A DNA stretch of 45,694 bases, from NCBI GenBank assembly GCA_023245335.1, contig JAHFKK010000003.1, forward strand, positions 1 through 45,694, written 5' to 3'. Within the stretch, counting starts at the first letter, position 1. The number at the start of each line of letters is the position of its first letter. Position numbers and translations under genes: made by a program. The notes under the pieces are model-generated. The model saw only the letters and a list, made by a program, of their open reading frames with translations. It had not been told where the DNA came from and ran no database searches. This stretch comes from Candidatus Gottesmanbacteria bacterium (lineage in GTDB: Bacteria > Patescibacteriota > Microgenomatia > UBA10105 > UBA927). Below, one piece after another: positions 31,714 through 38,886 of this stretch.

Positions 31714-32379
31714 TTATGCGTGAGACGGGCCGGGAGTCGTCTTAGAATAATCGAGTATCGGACGGCCATCAACTCCATGAGGCCGCGAATCCGCTCCCGC
31801 GCCGCTTCCGCTCTTTAACGTGTCTTCAGTTAGTTTTTCCGCTATTTTGAACAGGCCACGAATCACCGCCGGGTTGTTTCTGATTGCGTCGTTCGTGAAA
31901 GCGTCCTTGCCGAAAAACTGCTCGGCCGCCCTGTTCACCTTTGCCAGATTCGCGTCGAACTTCTGAGGCCCCCACTCCTTAACGAACTCGGCCTTGACAC
32001 TTTCGGCTTTGGCAGCCACTTCCTGCGCCATGCGGGCGTACTCCGAGAGGGCGTGCTTTTGCATCCCCTCGAACTGCGCCTGCGTCAGCCCCAGGCTTTT
32101 GGCGGCCTCCTTCTCAAGCTTCAAAGCGGCTTCGTCCAGCGGGAAATCCTTGGGAAACTCGAAGCTATAGTCGTCGGCTTTCGCCGGAACTACCGGAATT
32201 TTGGAAATCGTGTCGGCATAGGATTTGCCCAGCGCCGCAACGTCGAAAGACTTATCCTGTTTGAAAAACGGCTTGTAGCTTTCCATCTCGGACCACTCCG
32301 CGGGAGGAGTGAATCCGGGTTGCGCCGTCGCGCTCTCCGTGCCGCTCACCACCGACGTGGCGCTTGCGTTATCTGCCAT
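31714..32379 (-). CDS. capsid scaffold protein
   Basis: A 221-residue acidic, Ala/Glu/Lys-rich protein directly before the capsid gene. The N-terminal 35 residues are disordered; then come helices (FAVAALGKSYADT-like segment near 45-55, ALKLEKEAAKSLGLTQAQFE, YARMAQEVAAKAESVKAEFV). The C-terminus is disordered. Position and composition are those of scaffold proteins that assemble the procapsid and then leave. Confidence 0.8.
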   Translation of the reverse strand: MADNASATSVVSGTESATAQPGFTPPAEWSEMESYKPFFKQDKSFDVAALGKSYADTISKIPVVPAKADDYSFEFPKDFPLDEAALKLEKEAAKSLGLTQAQFEGMQKHALSEYARMAQEVAAKAESVKAEFVKEWGPQKFDANLAKVNRAAEQFFGKDAFTNDAIRNNPAVIRGLFKIAEKLTEDTLKSGSGAGADSRPHGVDGRPILDYSKTTPGPSHA

Positions 32380-32692
32380 GGTTCAGTATCCTTTGCTTTT
32401 CGGAGTTTCTGACCGCTTCGGCTTGCCGCCGCTTGCGGTCAAGTTGAGCATGGGCGATATCGGCATCGGCCATGCAAATCTGGTTGAAGACAAACCGGCC
32501 AAGCTCGAACTTCCCAAGCTGCCGTTCGGTTTCAAGGGTGCTTCGCCAGAAACCTGAGATTTCAAGTAGCCATTCGAGCACGTCTTGGCCCTCGGGCGTT
32601 CCGAACACCCGGCACAGAGAGGCATAATGCGCTTCCTCTTTGAGCAACCCTGCGCGTTGGGCTTCAAGGCGCTTTTCGTCATCGTCAATCAC
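32369..32692 (-). CDS. Bbp19-family phage protein
   Basis: Begins with GTG overlapping the portal stop (GTGA). The product (YASLCRVFGTPEGQDVLEWL, then GRFVFNQI and a basic helical C-terminus) matches the Bbp19 family named after the BPP-1 protein: F-x-T-x-x-G-x-x-VL-E-x-L followed by E-G-x-R/F. Role unknown; always encoded between portal and scaffold in this group. Confidence 0.8.
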   Translation of the reverse strand: MIDDDEKRLEAQRAGLLKEEAHYASLCRVFGTPEGQDVLEWLLEISGFWRSTLETERQLGKFELGRFVFNQICMADADIAHAQLDRKRRQAEAVRNSEKQRILNHGR

Positions 32693-34392
32693 GCGGTGCC
32701 TTCGCTTTCGGATTCGAGCTTATCCAAAGCAGTACCGTCGCCGGAGGGCGTTTTGCCAAGCTTCTGCATGTTGTCCACCCCCTGAGCCATGGCCATCTGC
32801 TGCTGCGCCTGCGCCTGCTGGTCGGCAATCTGCTTGCGTATAGCACCCACTTCGTCTTCGGTGCGCACCACCTTCGAGGGCATCGACACCATGTCGGCAG
32901 TTTCTTCCAGGTACTTGTCCCAGTTCGTCTTGGTGACACTACCTGGGTCCACCGCAGCCACGCGTTCGGCCAACCCGAGGTAGGACTGCATGGACTGTGC
33001 ACCGATGAGTTTTTGGGCCTGGGCGAGAAGACTTACGAAGTCTATTTTGTACTCGGCGTTAGCGAGTTCGGGCGGTGGAGGCGGTAGTTTGCCCTGTCGC
33101 GCGAGAATGGCGAACACGCGCTCCACGATCGGAGCTAAATGCTCGTATTCCAGACGCTCGATGGTAGGCCCGACCATGAGCATCTTTTCTTCCTTGCGGG
33201 CAATGACCTCGGTTGCCGTCATTTTCGCCGGGTCTTCCTGCGCTATCATCAGGAACAGTTCGTTGTGGAAGTTGCGGCGGATTTTACCCTCAATCGAGTC
33301 GATGTTCTCCCGATAAACCTGCATCGCGGCCGGAATGATCTGCACCATGGGCTGGATTTTGGCGTTGGGCTCGTCGTAAACGTTCTTTCCACCCGGAGAT
33401 AGGTCCAACATTCGGTCCTTCATGCTCGAAGGAAGTGCTAATGGAGGCTCAAGCATCTTATCCGACGCCATGAATGATTGTTTCTCCATGCGCTGAATGG
33501 CCTTGGCAAGCCCGATGGACTCCAGACCGGGCCCCCAGCCGTAGGCTTCATGCGACAGCGCCTGCCAACGCGGAGTGACTACCGGCATTTCGTCATAACC
33601 TTTATCGCTGAGGCGCTTGTCACCTTCCTTCATCTCGAAATAGACCGACACGAATGGCTTGTTGTCCATCTTGTCGGGGTTATACGCCGCATTAGGCTCA
33701 ATGACGTGCTGAACTTCAACCCACTCGTATGGGTTGGTCTCAAGCAGCCGCTTCACCTTGTCGGAGCAGGATTCTTTCCCGAATGACTGTAATATCTGGA
33801 CCGCCTGCATCTTAAAGCGTCGGTAAAAACAATGTGTTCGGCCATCCACCTTGACGGCAAAGCGGTAGTCGCCCACCGTGAAATAGTGGAATAACAATCC
33901 ATGCTCGGGCGAATCGTCCACCATCATCGACCCGGTGCCGAACCCGCCTATTTCCTCGTAAACGCTGTGGATGATAGTGTAGAAGTTGGACCGCTTGAAA
34001 GCCGCGTACATAACCTTTTCGCATGAGTCCAGCCAGCCTTTGAACGTGCTGAACGTGCCCAGGTCTTCGTCAACGAACCCAAGCTGGAACCACGGCCGCG
34101 CCGGTGAACTCAACCCTCCATGCAGCCCGGCGCCGAGCATGTGGAGCGCGTCGGTCGCCGTGTTGTTGATGACCTTGGAGGCCGCCCGCGACTTCTGGTT
34201 CTCGCGCTCGCCGTAGTCCGTGAATCGACCGCGCCCAAGTGCGATATAATCAGCCACTTCCTTGTAAGCCGCTTTCCAGGTGTCATACTGCGTATCAAGC
34301 TGCTTGAAATTGCGGCGATAGCGGTCGTTCGGGCTGGCAAATGCGTTGCCCCGGAACAGTTCGGCTTCTTCTGTGAGGTTGGATACTGGCAT
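32689..34392 (-). CDS. portal (head-to-tail connector) protein, 567 aa
   Basis: The product matches the podovirus head-to-tail connecting protein family. Evidence includes WKAAYKEVADYIALGRGRFT, SRAASKVINNTATDALHMLG and LHGGLSSPARPWFQLG near the N-terminus, then PKSPYGW-type glycines in HEAYGWGPGLESIGLAKAIQ. The C-terminal helical region (QKLIGAQSMQSYLGLAERVA) forms the barrel or wing. It makes the dodecameric ring through which DNA enters and leaves. Confidence 0.92.
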   Translation of the reverse strand: MPVSNLTEEAELFRGNAFASPNDRYRRNFKQLDTQYDTWKAAYKEVADYIALGRGRFTDYGERENQKSRAASKVINNTATDALHMLGAGLHGGLSSPARPWFQLGFVDEDLGTFSTFKGWLDSCEKVMYAAFKRSNFYTIIHSVYEEIGGFGTGSMMVDDSPEHGLLFHYFTVGDYRFAVKVDGRTHCFYRRFKMQAVQILQSFGKESCSDKVKRLLETNPYEWVEVQHVIEPNAAYNPDKMDNKPFVSVYFEMKEGDKRLSDKGYDEMPVVTPRWQALSHEAYGWGPGLESIGLAKAIQRMEKQSFMASDKMLEPPLALPSSMKDRMLDLSPGGKNVYDEPNAKIQPMVQIIPAAMQVYRENIDSIEGKIRRNFHNELFLMIAQEDPAKMTATEVIARKEEKMLMVGPTIERLEYEHLAPIVERVFAILARQGKLPPPPPELANAEYKIDFVSLLAQAQKLIGAQSMQSYLGLAERVAAVDPGSVTKTNWDKYLEETADMVSMPSKVVRTEDEVGAIRKQIADQQAQAQQQMAMAQGVDNMQKLGKTPSGDGTALDKLESESEGTA

Positions 34393-34395
34393 CGT

Positions 34396-34791
34396 CTACC
34401 CCAGCACCGAGCGACGCACATTCGCACCGCCCGATATCCCCAGGTACGAATTGAGAAGCGTCGATGGAGTCTGCGTTCCCTGTAGAGCAAGACGGCGCTT
34501 GCGCTCCTCCTCGGTCTCGGCCACCTTGCGGGCTGTCTCCTCGGCCGCTGCCGTCTCTGCCGCGTACTGAGACGCCGCTTGGTCGCGGGCTTTCTTGGCC
34601 TCCTCGGTAGCGTCCTTCTGAGCGATGTAGCCGCCCGTTACGAGGTTGCCAATGCCCTTGTGGATGTCCTCGTAGAGCTTGTTTCCCTGGTCCTGGGTGA
34701 TGGCGATGTCCACACCGGGCAGAAGCCCTCCAGTCCCAAGGAACGACTGAATTCCGCGCTTGCTGAATATCTTCTTGAATGAGAACCCCAT
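34396..34791 (-). CDS. helical virion-assembly region protein, 131 aa
   Basis: The ATG (MGFSFKKIFSKRGIQSFLGT) follows AAGGGGG. After a Gly-rich segment, residues about 55-110 are a charged Ala/Glu/Lys helix (EEAKKARDQAASQYAAETAA, EETARKVAETEEERKRRLAL). It lies between an intrinsic terminator and the portal gene. Proteins with this shape occur just upstream of portals in related podoviruses; role unknown. Confidence 0.65.
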   Translation of the reverse strand: MGFSFKKIFSKRGIQSFLGTGGLLPGVDIAITQDQGNKLYEDIHKGIGNLVTGGYIAQKDATEEAKKARDQAASQYAAETAAAEETARKVAETEEERKRRLALQGTQTPSTLLNSYLGISGGANVRRSVLG

Positions 34792-34809
34792 ATCATCCCC
34801 CTTAAAATG

Positions 34810-34846
34810 AAAAACCCCGGACAACGGCAACTGCCGTCAACCGGGG
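34810..34846 (-). terminator. intrinsic terminator inside the late operon
   Basis: On the minus strand CCCCGG-ttg-ACGGCA-gt-TGCCGT-tgt-CCGGGG forms a long two-part stem followed by TTTTTC. It lies only about 20 bases before the AAGGGGG site of the next gene, with no good promoter after it. Transcripts started at the late promoter must read through it to reach portal and capsid, unless processing or another promoter intervenes. Confidence 0.8.
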
Positions 34847-34900
34847 CTTCCTGATTCGGGAGTATCCCCTAAAAAACTTCTACACTATAAAAACCATGGG

Positions 34901-35104
34901 TTATGGATATTTTTTGAAAACGATAGATATTTCCTCGCCTTGTGTCATCATACCTTCACATATATCACAATCGCATGTTTTGCTATTTATTGGGTAGTCC
35001 TTGTCCAAACTCAATACGATTAATTTTTCTCCATCCTCGAAAACCTTTTTTTTAAACCTTACCCTACAATAATATTTAAGCCCTAAAAGAATTAACTTTA
35101 TCAT
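34901..35104 (-). CDS. small Cys-containing protein, 67 aa
   Basis: Starts MIKLILLGLKYYCRVRFKKK; a GTG three codons earlier is an alternative. A basic N-terminal helix is followed by a beta segment and CDCDICEG, a possible metal knuckle. It overlaps the 57-residue gene before it by 29 bases. No family recognised. It is the last gene before the internal terminator. Confidence 0.6.
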   Translation of the reverse strand: MIKLILLGLKYYCRVRFKKKVFEDGEKLIVLSLDKDYPINSKTCDCDICEGMMTQGEEISIVFKKYP

Positions 35105-35249
35105 CGCATCCACCCTCTTTCTCGGTCTTGATGCACTGCGTTAGGTTAATGTTGCTGATCCCGCCCCTGAACATATTCACCTGGACACTGCCGGTGCGCT
35201 TCTCCTGTATCCAAACTGCGAGGTGCTTGACGACTTCTTCCAGCGTCAT
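35076..35249 (-). CDS. small helical protein, 57 aa
   Basis: The frame starts MTLEEVVKHLAVWIQEKRTG, one base after the preceding stop, and continues VNMFRGGISNINLTQCIKTE. The short E-x-x-x-HL-A-W-x-Q-E helix resembles small DNA-associated phage peptides. It shares the tight spacing of the neighbouring mini-genes between terminase and portal. No family recognised. Confidence 0.6.
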   Translation of the reverse strand: MTLEEVVKHLAVWIQEKRTGSVQVNMFRGGISNINLTQCIKTEKEGGCDDKVNSFRA

Positions 35250-35250
35250 A

Positions 35251-35409
35251 TTATGGCCTTACGATATAATTATCGTCTAATTTTGTATTCCAGTTGCCAT
35301 CGTCTTCAAAAACAAAAATAGCATCAAAATCGTGGCCCTTGATATATACTTTATCGCCTATATTGATTTTTTCGGCCTCTATTTTCTCTAAATATTCCTT
35401 GATCGTCAT
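35251..35409 (-). CDS. small acidic protein, 52 aa
   Basis: The ATG overlaps the large terminase stop (ATGA). The product (MTIKEYLEKIEAEKINIGDK, then VYIKGHDFDAIFVFEDDG) is a compact acidic alpha/beta peptide. Coupling to the terminase gene makes it credible. Function unknown. Confidence 0.65.
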   Translation of the reverse strand: MTIKEYLEKIEAEKINIGDKVYIKGHDFDAIFVFEDDGNWNTKLDDNYIVRP

Positions 35410-36731
35410 GCGCTCTGCCTTTCATCCAGCACCGCCCACGGCTCCCACTTCTTCGGTTTGTCGAGGAAGGCGTGGCGGCGCTTCTGAACCGGTTGCGCGA
35501 ACGTTAAGGCCAACGCATCGGCCGTGTCGGGGCTTTTAATGCCACGGGCTTTCATGTCTTCCTTGCGCTCGAGCTTCATGCGGTTTGCAGCGTCGTAGCT
35601 ATAAAGTGGAGAAACCAGGTCCACCCGCAACTCGGGATCTATTGATAGGCACCCCCCCAATTCTATCCACTCACGCATCCGCACCCACATTTCAATGCGC
35701 TTGTTAATGTAAAGCTGCTCGTTCGAAGGCTTGTTGCCACTGTTGATTCCCGTAATGCGGTCCCCGTACTGTTGGCGACGCAGCATGTCAACCACGCCGG
35801 CGCCAACACCCACCACATCGATAAACACGGCGTCCGGGTTGTGCTCGATAATCTTGTGCATCACGTTTTCAGAGAATTGCGCCAAATCTATACCGCTGTA
35901 TTTCTTGATTTCAAGGGTGGCAAGGCCCTGCCGGACATAGATTACGCTTTTATCGTCGCCGAACCGAGCCACGTCAACGCCCATGATAATAGGTTGCTGG
36001 GCATGAGAGGCCTGCGGGATTGTGCGTCCGTAAGCCAACTCCACCGCGTCGATGGTGATAAGCGCATCCTCCACCGAGGCCGTGAAGTCGCACATGTACT
36101 CCTGCCGGAATTTATTATCGGATTGAATGGATTTTTGGAGTGCAATTTCGTCAGCGTCCAGGGCGTCGGTGCCAGTCACGGTGAAAACATCGGAATAATA
36201 GCGCTCAGGGTCAGATACCGCAGCGGTGTAAATCTCATAGAACGAGTTGATTCCCTTCGGTGTGCCGATGAACACAGCCCAACCTTTGCGGTCCGCCAGG
36301 GCCGGCAATACAATTTCGTCCCACACTTCCGGCTTCATTTGGGCGACTTCGTCCATCACCACACCGTCGAAATACATTCCGCGCAGGGCATCAGGATTGT
36401 CAGCCCCGTAAATGCGAATTACGGCTTTATTCGGAAGTGTGATATCAAGCTCGGATTCATTGATTTTGACGCCGGGAATGACTTGGCAGAACCGCTTTAG
36501 GTACATCCAGGCCAGTTGCTTACCTTGGTTGCGGTAGGGAGCCACATATCCATAGCGCGGGTCCTGGAGCTTGCACAGAAGGGCTTGCTTGATGATATGA
36601 TTTACGACGGCAACCGTTTTACCCCAGCGTCGGTGAGCCACAATAATTGAAAAGCGCCGCGACTCCATGCCGGAGTGCATGCGCTTTTGTTGTGGGCGCG
36701 GACGATAAGGGATTGTTATGAGTTGTCCCAT
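35406..36731 (-). CDS. terL: terminase large subunit
   Basis: The 441-residue motor has the ATPase domain with Walker A-type AHRRWGKT (32-39), Walker B VVMDE (124-128) and a coupling FIGTPKG (154-160). The RNase H-like nuclease follows, with its metal Asp in GVDVARFGDD (251-260), FIDVVGVGAG (303-312) and a third acidic site in DTADALAL near 405. It translocates DNA into the capsid through the portal and cuts the concatemer. The start lies inside the end of the small-subunit gene by 16 bases. Confidence 0.95.
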   Translation of the reverse strand: MGQLITIPYRPRPQQKRMHSGMESRRFSIIVAHRRWGKTVAVVNHIIKQALLCKLQDPRYGYVAPYRNQGKQLAWMYLKRFCQVIPGVKINESELDITLPNKAVIRIYGADNPDALRGMYFDGVVMDEVAQMKPEVWDEIVLPALADRKGWAVFIGTPKGINSFYEIYTAAVSDPERYYSDVFTVTGTDALDADEIALQKSIQSDNKFRQEYMCDFTASVEDALITIDAVELAYGRTIPQASHAQQPIIMGVDVARFGDDKSVIYVRQGLATLEIKKYSGIDLAQFSENVMHKIIEHNPDAVFIDVVGVGAGVVDMLRRQQYGDRITGINSGNKPSNEQLYINKRIEMWVRMREWIELGGCLSIDPELRVDLVSPLYSYDAANRMKLERKEDMKARGIKSPDTADALALTFAQPVQKRRHAFLDKPKKWEPWAVLDERQSA

Positions 36732-36964
36732 TTAATTGTAAGATCGCCCTCGATGTTCAAGTCAACGTTTTTGGGAATAAGGCCTTTTAAAAAGTTGCTG
36801 TAGAACCAAAGCGGGTCTTTCTGGGCACACGCGCTAAGGCCCTTGCCTCTTTTTTCGAGTTCGGCGGTTACTTTAAGAATGCGCTCAACAATATTAGTGG
36901 GTATTTTGTTCTTTGACCCCCTTGGACGACCAAGCGCCTTAGTATGTCCCTTCTCGAATTTCAT
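36716..36964 (-). CDS. probable terminase small subunit
   Basis: The 82-residue product starts MKFEKGHTKALGRPRGSKNK, with the GRPxGSKNK motif common at the start of small terminase-like proteins, then IVERILKVTAELEKRGKGLS and a C-terminal LIPKNVDLNIEGDLTIKW. Position directly before the large terminase supports recognition of viral DNA. There is no ribosome-binding site before the ATG. It may depend on coupling from a short upstream frame (MSDNFLMARNEIREGTY) that overlaps its start. Confidence 0.75.
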   Translation of the reverse strand: MKFEKGHTKALGRPRGSKNKIPTNIVERILKVTAELEKRGKGLSACAQKDPLWFYSNFLKGLIPKNVDLNIEGDLTIKWDNS

Positions 36965-37000
36965 TGCGCGCCATTAAAAAATTGTCACTCATAAAGTTCT

Positions 37001-37080
37001 GCCCCGAGCCGGACGATTCTCTCACAGAGCATCCGGCCCGAGGCCACCACAAAGGAGAAACGGCGGGAACCACCCCGCTG
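37001..37080 (-). other. structured leader of the late transcript (two hairpins)
   Basis: Just after the late promoter the RNA can form CAGCGGG/CCCGCCG (37080-37061, seven pairs with one G-U) and then a 13-pair stem, GCCTCGGGCCGGA with TCCGGCTCGGGGC (37044-37032 with 37013-37001; two G-U pairs). Neither has a U-tract, so they are not terminators. Two tandem hairpins at a late 5' end recall the put RNA antiterminators of phage HK022; equivalence is speculative. Confidence 0.55.
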
Positions 37081-37086
37081 ATATGA

Positions 37087-37116
37087 ATTATATGCATAAC
37101 AGAAACATAAAGTCAA
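37087..37116 (-). promoter_or_regulatory. late promoter (sigma70-type)
   Basis: On the minus strand TTGACT (37116-37111), an 18-base spacer and TATAAT (37092-37087) stand in the 174-base gap between the last early gene and the small terminase. It is the strongest promoter seen on this strand. It should be recognised by the host polymerase, so timing must come from a repressor or from elongation control. Confidence 0.75.
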
Positions 37117-37138
37117 GGATTATTTTAATCTGTTACGT

Positions 37139-37390
37139 TCACCTCCTTTCGTTTGCGCGCACCTCTGCGCCCCGAGCCGTGCTGATTGCCGCGTATTTGT
37201 GGTATTCGCCCGAGTTGTCCAGGCCGGATTGCATCAACTCGTTATTGCGCTTGCAGTCGTCGCAGTAGATGCGCGGCATGCCGTTGCCTATCCATTTCAG
37301 GCGCACCCAATGTTCGCCTTCGCATGTTGGACATTTGGCGACCATCTTCGTGCCGTAAATTTCCGCGTTGGCTTTGTTGTAGTTGGGCAT
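37139..37390 (-). CDS. zinc-ribbon protein, 83 aa
   Basis: Starts MPNYNKANAEIYGTKMVAKC. The middle holds CPTCEGEHWVRLKWIGNGMP followed by YCDDCKRN: two CxxC knuckles with 20 residues between, a typical ribbon. The C-terminus is polar and basic (ARGAEVRANERR). It is the last gene before the late promoter and its final codons contain a complete Shine-Dalgarno sequence. Role unknown, possibly a nucleic-acid binding regulator. Confidence 0.75.
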   Translation of the reverse strand: MPNYNKANAEIYGTKMVAKCPTCEGEHWVRLKWIGNGMPRIYCDDCKRNNELMQSGLDNSGEYHKYAAISTARGAEVRANERR

Positions 37391-37399
37391 GGCGGATTC

Positions 37400-37639
37400 C
37401 TAAAAATCCTTAACGCATTCTTGGCATAAAAATTTATTACCATTGCCAATAATTTCACCAATAGCCATCATGTCTTCAGGTAAAAAACCATGACCGCACC
37501 AGAAACATTTTTTAAATCTTCTTAGCCCCATTCGCTCCCTTGCGTCATCAAAATCCTTGAAGTTCATAAAGTCTTTTTTAACCCAATTAAATTCTATCGT
37601 TTTGGTGTGAGACGGATTTTTGCGTGATAATTTAAACAT
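37400..37639 (-). CDS. zinc-binding protein, 79 aa
   Basis: The ATG after AAGGAGGATGAG gives MFKLSRKNPSHTKTIEFNWV; the longer reading covers the upstream gene. The C-terminal half has CFWCGHGFLP...FLCQECVKDF, two CxxC pairs. A small treble-clef or ribbon fold. Function unknown. Confidence 0.72.
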   Translation of the reverse strand: MFKLSRKNPSHTKTIEFNWVKKDFMNFKDFDDARERMGLRRFKKCFWCGHGFLPEDMMAIGEIIGNGNKFLCQECVKDF

Positions 37640-37649
37640 CTCATCCTCC

Positions 37650-37880
37650 TTACGGTTGCGGCAGCGGCTTCCAGTGGGTTGGTCCATCTTTAAGCCATCC
37701 CACAACATACGCATCTTTATATCCATGCCCTTTATTAAAAACTCTCCACGGAAATTCTGAATCGTAGGAATGATATGAACCAACAGAAATATCGCCGCAT
37801 CCTTGTTTCAGCAGCACCGCCGTCCCGTCCCGCGGCGCCGTTGCGATTGGTTGCCAGCCATCAGCCTGTTTTTTCTTCAT
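37650..37880 (-). CDS. DUF551-type phage protein
   Basis: The ATG after AAGGAGCCTACCA gives MKKKQADGWQPIATAPRDGT; it starts 20 bases inside the end of the YopX-like gene. WQPI-x-TAP-x-DG at the start and PTHWKPLP at the end are the signature of DUF551, a small family common in phage early regions. Biochemical role unknown. Confidence 0.85.
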   Translation of the reverse strand: MKKKQADGWQPIATAPRDGTAVLLKQGCGDISVGSYHSYDSEFPWRVFNKGHGYKDAYVVGWLKDGPTHWKPLPQP

Positions 37881-38319
37881 TGGTAGGCTCCTTGAGTAGG
37901 TTACTGTTTTCGTAGACATTTCCGATTACCTCAATGTCCATGTTAAAAACCTCGCAACTATCCAATGTTGCGATAAACGCACCGCGTGGTCTCATTAAAG
38001 CGAAACCTCCATCATCCCATTCCACTATACATTTCCATTCAGGCTCAAAGCAATCTCCGTTATATCCTTCTGACCGCTTTACGATGTCCCCCTCGTAAAT
38101 TTCCTTGCCATGGCGATCTGTTAAGCCCGTCCACTGCATAATTTCCACACAATCAAGTGGGAATATGTGTTGCGCAAATAAAGATGCTCTTTTTACAACA
38201 CACGTTTTTTGTTCAAGCGCGATAACATCGTACATGCCAGAATATGATTGAAGCGGGTTGTCTGGTTTAATCCACGCCCGGAACTTAAACCGCTCTGTAG
38301 CCTGTTTTTTAGGTGCCAT
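37861..38319 (-). CDS. YopX-family phage protein
   Basis: The 152-residue product shows the YopX signature in order: FKFRAWIKPDN near the start, IMQWTGLTDRHGKEIYEGDI in the middle and VIGNVYENSNLL at the end. The family, named after a Bacillus prophage SPbeta protein, is frequent in phages and has no settled function; it is predicted to be a small beta-barrel. The ATG follows GAGGGCGAA. Confidence 0.88.
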   Translation of the reverse strand: MAPKKQATERFKFRAWIKPDNPLQSYSGMYDVIALEQKTCVVKRASLFAQHIFPLDCVEIMQWTGLTDRHGKEIYEGDIVKRSEGYNGDCFEPEWKCIVEWDDGGFALMRPRGAFIATLDSCEVFNMDIEVIGNVYENSNLLKEPTNEEKTG

Positions 38320-38419
38320 TTCGCCCTCACTGCTCTGTACAGATGGTTTTTGGGTAGGTCCGCCAACAGCCACCCCTAATTTATCACGTCGTATTTGATG
38401 CCGTATTCAACGCTCGCCG

Positions 38420-38689
38420 TCATCCTGGAGTCTCATCATTCAATCCTGAACGCTGTATCTCCGGCTCACTGACCGATTCCCGGATCTCTTTCGATTTCAG
38501 CCACTCGAAAATCGATTCGGCCAGATAAAGTGGGTGCCCCTTACCGATTTTGACGTAAGGTATCCGTCCCTCGTAGCGTAACCGTTTGACGGTGCCCACC
38601 GGAACGTCGAGCGCTTTCGCCAGTTCTTCCTCCGACATTGTTTTCCCTACCAGCCACCCCTGCCCGGTCACCTGCTGATTTTCCGTCAT
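38420..38689 (-). CDS. excisionase/MerR-type DNA-binding protein
   Basis: Starts after GGAGGAGGTGCGAT. Residues about 20-75 (SEEELAKALDVPVGTVKRLR, then GRIPYVKIGKGHPLYLAESI) form a winged helix-turn-helix of the excisionase (HTH_17) type, with the helix pair and the R-I-P-x-x-K wing. No integrase exists in the genome, so it is probably a transcription regulator, perhaps of the late promoter downstream. Its first 149 bases overlap the previous gene in another frame. Confidence 0.82.
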   Translation of the reverse strand: MTENQQVTGQGWLVGKTMSEEELAKALDVPVGTVKRLRYEGRIPYVKIGKGHPLYLAESIFEWLKSKEIRESVSEPEIQRSGLNDETPG

Positions 38690-38885
38690 ATCGCACCTCC
38701 TCCAGAAACGTTTCGATTGCCGAGGCCTTCCGTGGATAGCCCCGAGAGATTGCTATGTTGTGCGCCTCGCGCAGTTTATCTTGAGGCGTGCCCAGCAGCG
38801 ACTGAACGCAACTGCCGCAGATGAAGTCCTTACCGCTGTCCACGCGTCCGCCTTCCTTCGGTGAATCACAATATAGGCAATTCAT
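38541..38885 (-). CDS. small zinc-binding protein with overlapping tail, 114 aa
   Basis: The N-terminal 65 residues look like a normal protein: MNCLYCDSPKEGGRVDSGKD and ICGSCVQSLLG (two CxxC pairs), then helices. The last 49 residues (Gly, Arg and Thr rich, RENNVGGRTGESARRSGGHR) are read from the same DNA as the excisionase-like gene and look like an out-of-frame extension. The stop may simply have been lost. ATG follows GGATGGAGGTGTGAC. Confidence 0.7.
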   Translation of the reverse strand: MNCLYCDSPKEGGRVDSGKDFICGSCVQSLLGTPQDKLREAHNIAISRGYPRKASAIETFLEEVRYDGKSAGDRAGVAGRENNVGGRTGESARRSGGHRQTVTLRGTDTLRQNR

Positions 38886-38886
38886 G

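Noticed and set aside
30829-31818. 330-codon plus-strand frame opposite the capsid gene
   Set aside because: The minus strand carries a convincing capsid protein with a strong ribosome site; the plus frame is His/Arg/Val-rich shadow sequence without a promoter.
35772-36500. Plus-strand frame opposite the large terminase
   Set aside because: The terminase motifs on the minus strand are unambiguous; the plus frame has no start signal and shadow-like composition.
38376-38423. 15-codon frame (MTASVEYGIKYDVIN) overlapping the excisionase-like stop
   Set aside because: The ATGA overlap is suggestive but there is no ribosome site and nothing to show the peptide is used.
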